From an uncultured Clostridia bacterium (GTDB lineage Bacteria; Bacillota; Clostridia; Christensenellales; Borkfalkiaceae), in assembly GCA_947589235.1 (NCBI GenBank), contig CANQAX010000001.1, positions 1-64,000 on the forward strand: a stretch of 64,000 bases of DNA, written 5' to 3'. Of this stretch, positions 22,556-30,628 are shown piece after piece (position 1 is the stretch's first letter; each line of letters starts with the position of its first letter). A program made the position numbers and the translations under genes. Under the pieces are notes generated by a model that made no database searches, was not told the DNA's origin, and worked only from the letters and a program-made list of their open reading frames with translations.

Positions 22556-25500
22556 TTATTCCTTCTTGCCCTTGCGGAGCGCCGCCGCGCAGGCGAATGC
22601 CGCCGCGAGGGTGAGGGCGCACGCGCCGAACACCGCCACGGAGCTGCCGCAGCCGCCCTCGTCCTCTGCGGGAGGGGTCGTAGGTTCAGCGGGCGCCGAG
22701 GGATCGGACGAGCCCGTGACGTTCACGTACAGCCTGTACGTGAGCCCCTGATAGCCGATCTCGATGAAGGTATCGCCCGCCGAGAACACCGTCTTGTCGA
22801 GGGTGTAATCGGTCACGACGATCTCGGACGTGTCGTCGTAGATCGCCTTGACGACCATGCCTGCGGGCTCGAACGCCTCGCCCGCGTTGTAGCGGAGCTT
22901 GGCGGGAGACTTCGCGAGGACGAGCTCGGTGAGCTGTGCGGGTTCGCCGAACCTGCTCTTCGCGTCGCGGATCGCAGCTTCCGCCGCGAGCAGCCTCTCC
23001 TCATACGGCGCGAGGAGGGAAATTTGCCCCTCGTCGAACACCGAGTTGAACTTGTTGCGCGCCTCGCGCACGACGTTCCCTATCGTCTTGACCTCGTCGA
23101 GGCTCTGCGCCGCGGCGATGGAGTCCGCGGGAATGGCGTCGATGGCGTCCATTGCGGCGTGGCTCGTCTTGTCGGCGGCGTAGGGCGTCGTCTCGAAGGA
23201 GGTGAAGTAGAGCTCCCAGACGAAGGTGTCGTACCCCTTGCCGTTCTCGGGATAGCGGAGCGTCGCTTCGGCGCCCGTCGTGATGAGGTATCCGTTGAAG
23301 TTCGCGTAGTAGATGGCGTAATTGTTGGCGTACACGTAGTCATCGAACGCCGCCTCGAGCGTGGGCGCTTCCACCCCCTCGAAGGTGTACGATCCGATGG
23401 CGCTGCCGAAGAAGGCGTAGCTGCCGATTGCGGTCACCGTGTAGGGAACGGTGACGCTGCGGAGCGGGGACGTGCGGACTTCCGAGCAGTCGAACGCGGA
23501 ATCGCCGATTCGGACGGTGCCCGTCGGAATGACGTATTCCTCACCCGCCTTGCCCGCGGGATATTGCAGAAGTTCGGAGCCGTTCTCCACCCTCGCGAAC
23601 AGCACGCCGTCCGCCGAGTAGTAGTACGGGTTGCCCGCCGCCACCGTGATGGAGGTGAGGGAGGCGTTCTGCGCGAAGGCGCCCGCCCCGTAACTGCGGG
23701 TCTGCTTGCCGACGACCTCGACGAGATTGTCCGCGTCGTCGTATTCCCACCACGTCTCGCCGTAGGTGTAGGTGAGCGTCGCGGGGATATCGACCGTGCG
23801 GAGCGGCGTGATGGCGAACGCGTACGCGCCCACGCGCTGTAACTTCGGAATGTTGAGGGTGGTGATGCCGCTCTCCGCGAAGGAGTAGTAGCCCACGACC
23901 TCCGCCTGCGCAAGGTTCGCCGCGGTGAGGTTCTCGCAGAGGTAGAACGCCTGATCGCCGATCGTCTTGGCGCCCGAAAGGTCTGCGCTCCGAATCCCGC
24001 TCGCATAGAACGCGCCCGCGCCGATCTCCTCGGCGCCCGAGATGTCGATGGTGCGGAGCCCCTTGCTCATCGCAAAGGCGTAGCTTCCGACCGTCTTGAC
24101 GGAGTCTGCAACGGTGACCGAGGTGAGCGCGGTGTTGGACGCGAGGCGGCTTCCGCCCGCGGTCGAGCTGACGTTCGCGAACGCGTAGTCGCCGATGACC
24201 GCGCAGCCGTCGCCGAACACCGCCGTAGCGAGCACGGGGCAAGACAGGAACACGGCGGAGCCCATCTCGGTGACGTTCTTGAGGTTCACCGATGTGAGAT
24301 GGGCGTTCGAGGAGAACGCGCCCGTCCCGAGGACGAGGTCGCCCGTCACTGCGGTGAGGTCGACCGAGGTGAGGTTGGTCCCCGCAAAGGCGTAGGCGCC
24401 GATACGGGCGAGCCGCGAGGCGTTCGGGACCGCCGCAATTCCGCTGTTCATGAAGGCATAGTCGCCGATCTTCTCGGGCGAGCCGAAATCGACGCTTGCA
24501 AGCGATGTGCACCCTTGGAAGGCATAGGCGGGGACCTCACTGAGCGAGGAAAGCCCCGTCACGCTCTCGAGCGAGGCGCAGTTGCGGAAGGCGCCGTCGC
24601 CGAGCGAGGTGAGCTCTGCCGCAAAGTCAAGCGTGCGGAACGCGCTGCCCGCGAAGGCGTACGCGCCGACTTCCTTGACGTGCGAGACGTCGAGCTCGCT
24701 TATCCTGCTGTTTGCAAACGCGGAGGCGCCGATCTTCGTCACGCTCTCCCCGAGGGTGAGGTCCGTCTTGGCGACGGGGACGAGTTCGACGCAGGTGCCG
24801 TCCTTGCTGTAGAGGACGCCGTCCGTCTCGGTGTAGCGGGCGCTCTCGCCCGTGAGCTCGAACGCCTCGAGATTCGTGCAGCCCGAGAAGGGCGCGGCGC
24901 TCTCGCAGACGAGAATTGTCTCGGGCGCGAGCTTGATCCTCGCGATGGAATTGCACCCCATAAAGGCATTTTGCCCGATCCGGACCGTTCCCTTCGGGAG
25001 AGCGAACTCCCCTGCCGCGTTCCCCTCGGTCATGCCGAGCGAGGTGCAGCCCGAGAAGGCATTCGCGCCGATGTAGTTGAGTTCGACGCCGCTTCCGAAC
25101 GTCACGGACTTCAAGTTCGTGCAGTCGAGGAAGGCGCCCTCCGCAATGCGGTTGCTGTTGATCTCGATGGACGTGAGCGCCGTGCAGTTCGCGAACATGT
25201 GCGAACCGATGGCGGTGAACTCGCTCGTCGTCACGTTCGCGAGGCGGGTGCAGCCGTCGAACACGCCGTCGCCGCACACGCGGAGCCCGCTGATGTCGAG
25301 CGTCTCAAGGTTGGTGCAGCCGCGGAAGGCGTAGTCGAACGCCGTGGTGATACGCACGGAGTGGGTGATCTCGGTAAGGCTGGTGCAGCCGTCGAAGGCA
25401 TACCGCCCGAAGGCGATGGTGCCCTCTCCCGTGTAGTCCGTCTCCTCGTCCACGAAGGGAAGGAGCTCGACCGTCTCAAGGGAGGTGCAGCCGTGGAAGG

Positions 25501-28500
25501 CATTGTTGTGCACGTACATGCACGCGCTCGGAATGACGACGCGGCGGAGATTGGTGCACCCCTCGAAGGCGTTCTCGGGGATCTCGGCGAGGGTGCTCGG
25601 CAGGACGATACTCGTGATGGTATCGTTGTTGCGGAAGCAGTACTCGTCGATGTACATGATGTTGAGGTCCTCGGGAATGACGACGTCGCCGCCCTCGTAC
25701 CATTCATAGAGGGTGTAGCTCGTGATGCTGTAGCGGTACCCGACGTCGACGCGGATGCGCTTCTCGGAGACGTTGTACCCCTCGTCCGCGACGCGGATGA
25801 CGAGGTATGCCGTGCCCTTTGCGACCGCGGTGACGTTGCCCGCCTCGTCCACGCGCATGACGTCGGAGTTGGTGCTCTCGAAGCTGTAGCGCACGACGGG
25901 GCAATACCACGGGCTGAGTTCCGCCCTTATCTGCACCTGCTGACCCGGGTTGAGGGTAAGCATGTTGGTGTCGTTGATGTTGACGAGCGAATAGTCGTCG
26001 CCGAACACGGGCTTGACCTTGATCCGTTCGGGAATGGGAGCCGCGACGGGATCCCCTTCAACGGTGACGTTGATCTGCGCCATCACGCGCGCCTCCGCCG
26101 TTCCCGCATCCTCATCGGTGGGATAGGTGAAGAGCTGCACGACGGTGGAGCCGACGTGATCGGCAAAGAGCTCCCTGTCGCGGACGAGCACGTTCATGTT
26201 GCTCGTCGACCACTGGAGGGCGCCCGCCGTCGCTTGATCGGGCAGGGCGTTGACGTTCACCTTGTAGTGCTCGTTGGGCGCAAGGGTGAGCTCGTACACG
26301 TTGTACGTCCCGTTGCGGTCGGTGACCGCTTCCTTGAAGGAGAGCTTGTTGTCGGTGCCGAGCGTGAGCGAATCGGGATAGTACACGTTGGTGAGCGAGC
26401 TGTCCACGGTGAGTTGGTACACCGACTGGTTCATCGCATAGTCCTCGACGGCGATGTAGAACTCGCCCGTGCGGACGAACTCCTCATAGTAGTCGGTGAT
26501 CTCGACGGAGACGGTCGACTTGGTCCCCTTCTGCCCGTAGACGGGGACGGGATATTCCCCGAAGAGGGTGAGCGTGTTGAGACCCGAGCCGCGGTCGGGA
26601 CGGATGTAGCAGGGCATCACGTCCATGAGGTACTGGTTATCCGAGACCTCGAGGTCGAGGTACACGCGGTACTTCGTCTCGCGGTTTTCGGTGTACGGGG
26701 CGAAGCGGATATGGTAGTCCTCGAGGAGCGGGTTCTCGGTGTCGATGGTGAAGTCGAACGTGAAGGTGTTGCGCTCGGGCTCGGCGGCATGTTCGCCGTC
26801 GTAGTCGAGGGTGCCCTTCATCGTGAAGGTGTACGTCGTGTTGTTCGAGAGCCCCCATTCGAGGGGATTGATCTCGAGCATGATGGTCGAGCCGCGGTTG
26901 GAGCCGCCCGCCGCGTACGACTTGCCGACGTTGTTCTCCGTCTTCTGATACACGACCTCCCCCGTCGTCTTGTCGCAGATGGTCATGTCAAGCGTCTTGG
27001 CGCCGCGGAGGAGACCCGCGTAGACCATGTACAGTTCATAGATGGTATGCGCGGACGTCGAATCATAGATGGAGACCGCAGCCTTGTCCCTATCGGGATA
27101 GATCTCCGAGTCGAACGGGGACATCTCATAGAGATAGGTGCCGAGCGGAATGATGTAGGTGCGCTCATAGTAGAGCCCGAGCGCGCGCGTCTCGGCGGCG
27201 CTCGCCGCCTTCTTGTCCTCGGCGGGAACGGAAGGGTCGGCTTGGCTCTCCGCGATCTCGTACGTGTCGTAGTCGAGAAGGGGCGCATCCGTCCAGTCGC
27301 CGTAGAAGGCGAGGAAGGGCACGCCGAGCGTCACGAGCGAATCGGACGTTCCCTCGGGCACGAGGGAGAGGAAGCCCTCCACATACATGCCGTTCGTGAA
27401 GCTGTTGTCGATGTAATTCTTTGCGGCGGCGCTGAGTTCGATGCTGACGGAGACCTTCACCTCGCCCTTTTCGGGAACGGTCACGGAGCTCACTTCCCTG
27501 CCGTCCTCGAGGGTGAAGCGGACGGTGCTGTCGTCGAGCATGTATGCCTTTTCGGCGACCGTCTTTTTGTCGGAGGCGAGCGTCTCGGTCATCACATAGG
27601 AGCCGAGCGAGTAAGTGGCGGGCGTATCGCCGACGTTGTGGACGGTGAATGTCATGCCGTCGTACACGCCCGAGCGGGACGGGTCGTCGCCGAGCTCGAA
27701 CTTGGTGCGCTCGCAAGTGTTCCCCTCCTCATCTTCGACGGTGATGTAGCCCTGCGTGTTGACCGCGGCGTGGATCCCCGCGAGCCCCGCGCCCTGCTTT
27801 CTCGGCGAGTAGGGATTGCCCTCCTCGTTGCGCGCGATGGTCGCCGTGCTCATGAGGAGCTGATAGACGAGCGCGTTGAGTTCGGGACCCGAGAGGGGCG
27901 AATCATAGCCGTATTTTTGGTAATTCTGCTGCACGTACTGGCGAAGGAGCGCGACCGCGCCCGCCATGTTGGGCGACGCCATGCTCGTGCCGCTGAATTC
28001 GTCGTACCCGCCCGGAATGGACGAGGTGATCTCGCCGCCGTGCGCCGTGATCTCGGGCTTCAGCTTGAGGTCGGGAGTGGGACCCCAGCTCGAGAAATCG
28101 GACATGAACGGACCCGCGAGATAGTCGGGCGAGAAGGTGACCTGCCCCACGCGGTTGACGGCGTTGTCCGTCAAAATTTTGCCCGCGTCCATGCCGATGG
28201 AGCACGTCGGGACGGGGTCGGTGAGGTCGCCGAGCGACATGCGGATGGTGCCCGAAACGTTGTTATAGATGATACAGGCGACCGCGCCCTTGGACATCGC
28301 GTACTGGACTTTTTCTTGGAAGGTGATGTCGCCGCGCTTGATGAGGGCGATGGTGTTCCCCTGCTGGAGCGCGCGCGTGACCGAAGTGTTGTAGTCGGAC
28401 AGCTTGCCGAGCCCGCCGACGACGACATAGTTCAGGGTGAGCTTTCCGTCGTGAATGAACTCGGTGCCCGCGTACTTCTTGTAGAGGTCCTCCATGAAGT

Positions 28501-29905
28501 CCTGCTCGTTGCCGTTCGCATCGGAGGAGTTGGTGATGAAGGCGACCTCGTCGGTATCGCCGATCTGCATGTAGCGGGACTGCTGCCCGTTGATGGACGC
28601 GACGGAGAGCGCCGAGGCGTACGTCGAGGGCGAACCCACGGTGCCGCTGTCGGGATTGGTCGCAAGGTTGGTGCCGTTCGCGCCGCCGTAGCCCGACGAA
28701 TAGTCGTTGCTCGCCGCGCAGACGAGGCTGATGCCCGCCTCGCCGATGGCATCGTAGACCGCCTGCACGTCCTCATCGCCCGTCTCGACGGAGAAGCCCG
28801 CCGAGGTGCCGAGGGACATGTTGATGACGTCCACGCCGAGCTTCACGCAGTCGGAGAGGGCGGCGAGGATATCGATGGTGTCGGCGCCGCCGAGCATCTC
28901 GCTGTCGGGATCGTCGGTGAACACCTTGCAGATGGCGAGCTGCGCCTCGGGCGCGACGCCGATGAAGGTCTCCCCCGTCGCCTCGTTGAGGACCATCGAG
29001 TCATCCCTGCCCGCGACGATGCCCGCGACGTGCGTGCCGTGCGAGTTGTAGGAGGGATAGACGTCGGGATCGTCGTCCGCGTAGTCGAACGCGAAGGGGA
29101 CCTTTTCGTTGTAGTAGATCTGATCCGCCGTCGTTGTAGGATTCTTCGACTGGAGCGCGAGCCCCTCGGCGAATTTCTCCTCGACGTACGAACGGGAGAA
29201 CTTCTTCTCGCCCGACGGCATGTTGCGGAACGCCTTGTGCGAGGCGTCGAGACCGGTATCGAGGACGGCGACGACCATTCCCTCGCCCTGCACGACGCCC
29301 TTCAGGTCGCTCGAATCATAGATACCCGTGGTGTACACGTTCGCGTCGTTGTCGACGGCGACGGCGGGCGCCGCGTACGATTCGGAGAAGGTGACGTTCG
29401 CCACGCCCGGCATCTCGCGGATGGCGGCGACGTCGCCGCGGCGCACCTTGACGGCGACCGCGTCGAGAAGGGTGGTATAGGAGTACTTGCACTCGTAGTC
29501 GATCCCCTTCGCGGTGAGCGCGTTGAGGAAGGCGCGGTGGGACGCCTCGAGGGCTTCGGTGCGGCGCTTCGCCGCGTTCGTGCCCGCGTAGGACGCGAAG
29601 TCATATCTTCCCGCGCCGCCGAGGTACTGATCGATGACGCTCTCCCCGTCGAGGCGGATGATCGCCCAGCGCTCCTCGTCGGACGAATAGGGATTCTTCT
29701 CGACGACGTCCGTGTTGAAGGAGCCGTTGCGGAGAGCCGACGCGTCTATTTGCCCCGTGACGTCCTTGAACCCCGTGGAGAGAGCCGCGGACGTGGTGAG
29801 GGCGCGGGCGCTCTCGCCGTTGAGGGCGGCGACCCCGCCCGCCATCGCGGCTGCCATCGCGAGGGCGAGCCCGCGCACGGCATATTTTTTCACATTGATC
29901 TTCAT
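22556..29905 (-). CDS. Secreted/surface subtilisin-like serine protease (S8) with Ig-like domains, BspA-type leucine-rich repeats and a C-terminal TM tail
   Basis: Catalytic motifs VAVLDTGLDASH, NSHGTHVAGIVAG, GTSMASPNMAGA; many LRR_5-type 'AFxGCTxLxxVxxxxxxxIGxxAF' repeats; C-terminus GGCGSSVAVFGACALTLAAAFACAAALRKGKKE; RBS GGAGG before ATG at 29905. Confidence 0.93.
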   Translation of the reverse strand: MKINVKKYAVRGLALAMAAAMAGGVAALNGESARALTTSAALSTGFKDVTGQIDASALRNGSFNTDVVEKNPYSSDEERWAIIRLDGESVIDQYLGGAGRYDFASYAGTNAAKRRTEALEASHRAFLNALTAKGIDYECKYSYTTLLDAVAVKVRRGDVAAIREMPGVANVTFSESYAAPAVAVDNDANVYTTGIYDSSDLKGVVQGEGMVVAVLDTGLDASHKAFRNMPSGEKKFSRSYVEEKFAEGLALQSKNPTTTADQIYYNEKVPFAFDYADDDPDVYPSYNSHGTHVAGIVAGRDDSMVLNEATGETFIGVAPEAQLAICKVFTDDPDSEMLGGADTIDILAALSDCVKLGVDVINMSLGTSAGFSVETGDEDVQAVYDAIGEAGISLVCAASNDYSSGYGGANGTNLATNPDSGTVGSPSTYASALSVASINGQQSRYMQIGDTDEVAFITNSSDANGNEQDFMEDLYKKYAGTEFIHDGKLTLNYVVVGGLGKLSDYNTSVTRALQQGNTIALIKRGDITFQEKVQYAMSKGAVACIIYNNVSGTIRMSLGDLTDPVPTCSIGMDAGKILTDNAVNRVGQVTFSPDYLAGPFMSDFSSWGPTPDLKLKPEITAHGGEITSSIPGGYDEFSGTSMASPNMAGAVALLRQYVQQNYQKYGYDSPLSGPELNALVYQLLMSTATIARNEEGNPYSPRKQGAGLAGIHAAVNTQGYITVEDEEGNTCERTKFELGDDPSRSGVYDGMTFTVHNVGDTPATYSLGSYVMTETLASDKKTVAEKAYMLDDSTVRFTLEDGREVSSVTVPEKGEVKVSVSIELSAAAKNYIDNSFTNGMYVEGFLSLVPEGTSDSLVTLGVPFLAFYGDWTDAPLLDYDTYEIAESQADPSVPAEDKKAASAAETRALGLYYERTYIIPLGTYLYEMSPFDSEIYPDRDKAAVSIYDSTSAHTIYELYMVYAGLLRGAKTLDMTICDKTTGEVVYQKTENNVGKSYAAGGSNRGSTIMLEINPLEWGLSNNTTYTFTMKGTLDYDGEHAAEPERNTFTFDFTIDTENPLLEDYHIRFAPYTENRETKYRVYLDLEVSDNQYLMDVMPCYIRPDRGSGLNTLTLFGEYPVPVYGQKGTKSTVSVEITDYYEEFVRTGEFYIAVEDYAMNQSVYQLTVDSSLTNVYYPDSLTLGTDNKLSFKEAVTDRNGTYNVYELTLAPNEHYKVNVNALPDQATAGALQWSTSNMNVLVRDRELFADHVGSTVVQLFTYPTDEDAGTAEARVMAQINVTVEGDPVAAPIPERIKVKPVFGDDYSLVNINDTNMLTLNPGQQVQIRAELSPWYCPVVRYSFESTNSDVMRVDEAGNVTAVAKGTAYLVIRVADEGYNVSEKRIRVDVGYRYSITSYTLYEWYEGGDVVIPEDLNIMYIDEYCFRNNDTITSIVLPSTLAEIPENAFEGCTNLRRVVIPSACMYVHNNAFHGCTSLETVELLPFVDEETDYTGEGTIAFGRYAFDGCTSLTEITHSVRITTAFDYAFRGCTNLETLDISGLRVCGDGVFDGCTRLANVTTSEFTAIGSHMFANCTALTSIEINSNRIAEGAFLDCTNLKSVTFGSGVELNYIGANAFSGCTSLGMTEGNAAGEFALPKGTVRIGQNAFMGCNSIARIKLAPETILVCESAAPFSGCTNLEAFELTGESARYTETDGVLYSKDGTCVELVPVAKTDLTLGESVTKIGASAFANSRISELDVSHVKEVGAYAFAGSAFRTLDFAAELTSLGDGAFRNCASLESVTGLSSLSEVPAYAFQGCTSLASVDFGSPEKIGDYAFMNSGIAAVPNASRLARIGAYAFAGTNLTSVDLTAVTGDLVLGTGAFSSNAHLTSVNLKNVTEMGSAVFLSCPVLATAVFGDGCAVIGDYAFANVSSTAGGSRLASNTALTSVTVADSVKTVGSYAFAMSKGLRTIDISGAEEIGAGAFYASGIRSADLSGAKTIGDQAFYLCENLTAANLAQAEVVGYYSFAESGITTLNIPKLQRVGAYAFAITPLRTVDIPATLTYTYGETWWEYDDADNLVEVVGKQTRSYGAGAFAQNASLTSITVAAGNPYYYSADGVLFARVENGSELLQYPAGKAGEEYVIPTGTVRIGDSAFDCSEVRTSPLRSVTVPYTVTAIGSYAFFGSAIGSYTFEGVEAPTLEAAFDDYVYANNYAIYYANFNGYLITTGAEATLRYPENGKGYDTFVWELYFTSFETTPYAADKTSHAAMDAIDAIPADSIAAAQSLDEVKTIGNVVREARNKFNSVFDEGQISLLAPYEERLLAAEAAIRDAKSRFGEPAQLTELVLAKSPAKLRYNAGEAFEPAGMVVKAIYDDTSEIVVTDYTLDKTVFSAGDTFIEIGYQGLTYRLYVNVTGSSDPSAPAEPTTPPAEDEGGCGSSVAVFGACALTLAAAFACAAALRKGKKE

Positions 29906-29989
29906 AAATCCTCCGATTTCTACCGTCGTTTTTTTTCGGGTTTCCAAAGGCGGAACGCAAACTTCGCCTTATAATATTGAAACAAAGAT

Positions 29990-30018
29990 ATGTTACTACT
30001 ATTTCCGAATTTTTGCAA
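29990..30018 (-). promoter_or_regulatory. Putative promoter for the S8 protease gene
   Basis: TTGCAA (30013-30018) - 17 nt - TAACAT (29990-29995), in AT-rich intergenic DNA. Confidence 0.5.
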
Positions 30019-30180
30019 CTTATTTGTATGCCATTTCGGAAATTTCACACGAAAATTTCATAAAAAAAGGAATTTATACGGAATTTACGCATAAATGTTG
30101 GCTGAACAGGGAAAATCTCTCTCCGCTTCCTCCCTTTTTCGGCGGAAAACGGCGGAAAACGGGCAAACCGAAGGGGAGAC

Positions 30181-30207
30181 AAAAAAAGAACCCCGAAGCA
30201 TTCGGGG
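30181..30207 (-). terminator. Rho-independent terminator of tRNA cluster
   Basis: Minus strand CCCCGAA-TGC-TTCGGGG followed by TTCTTTTTTT. Confidence 0.85.
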
Positions 30208-30214
30208 AAAAATT

Positions 30215-30289
30215 TGGAGGCGCCACCCGGATTTGAACCGGGGAGTCAGGGTTTTGCAGACCCTTGCCTTACCACTTGGCTATGGCGCC
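30215..30289 (-). tRNA. tRNA-Cys(GCA)
   Basis: Cloverleaf GGCGCCA...GGGTCTGCAAAACCC...GGTTCAAATCC...TGGCGCC, encoded CCA. Confidence 0.95.
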
Positions 30290-30314
30290 AAAAAAAACAG
30301 TGCGGAGCTGTGTT

Positions 30315-30389
30315 TGGAGCGGGAAACGAGACTCGAACCCGCGACATTCACCTTGGCAAGGTGACGCTCTACCACTGAGCTATTCCCGC
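30315..30389 (-). tRNA. tRNA-Gly(GCC)
   Basis: GCGGGAATAGCTCAGTGGTAGAGC...CACCTTGCCAAGGTG...GGGTTCGAGTC...TTCCCGCTCCA. Confidence 0.95.
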
Positions 30390-30412
30390 ATAAATTAGCT
30401 TTCCGCGCTGTA

Positions 30413-30488
30413 TGGTGGAAGTTATAGGACTCGAACCTATGACCCTTTGCTTGTAAGGCAAATGCTCTCCCAGCTGAGCTAAACTTCC
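30413..30488 (-). tRNA. tRNA-Val(TAC)
   Basis: GGAAGTTTAGCTCAGCTGGGAGAGCA...TTTGCCTTACAAGCAAA...AGGTTCGAGTCCT...AACTTCCACCA. Confidence 0.95.
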
Positions 30489-30501
30489 TTTTTGCTTGAC
30501 T

Positions 30502-30530
30502 AATATAGCACATTTCGGCGGAGATTGCAA
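30502..30530 (-). promoter_or_regulatory. Promoter of tRNA cluster
   Basis: TTGCAA (30525-30530) - 17 nt - TATATT (30502-30507). Confidence 0.7.
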
Positions 30531-30586
30531 GCGATTTCTCTCCCGATTTTGTAATTTTTCGGATTTTTTCGGAAGAGGTCCCGCCC

Positions 30587-30621
30587 GCGCCGCCCGTCCC
30601 CGCCACGGGGACGGGCGGCGC
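30587..30621 (-). other. Strong hairpin immediately downstream of pheT (possible U-less terminator or 3' stabiliser)
   Basis: GCGCCGCCCGTCCCC-GTGGC-GGGGACGGGCGGCGC, 15-bp perfect stem, no U-tract. Confidence 0.6.
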
Positions 30622-30628
30622 GCACGGT

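Noticed and set aside
24299-29974. 1891-aa open frame on the plus strand opposite the S8 protease
   Set aside because: Antisense shadow: GC-rich codon usage rarely uses TTA/CTA/TCA, leaving the opposite strand open. Protein is low-complexity R/E/V/D/G-rich without recognisable motifs, while the minus frame has a full protease.
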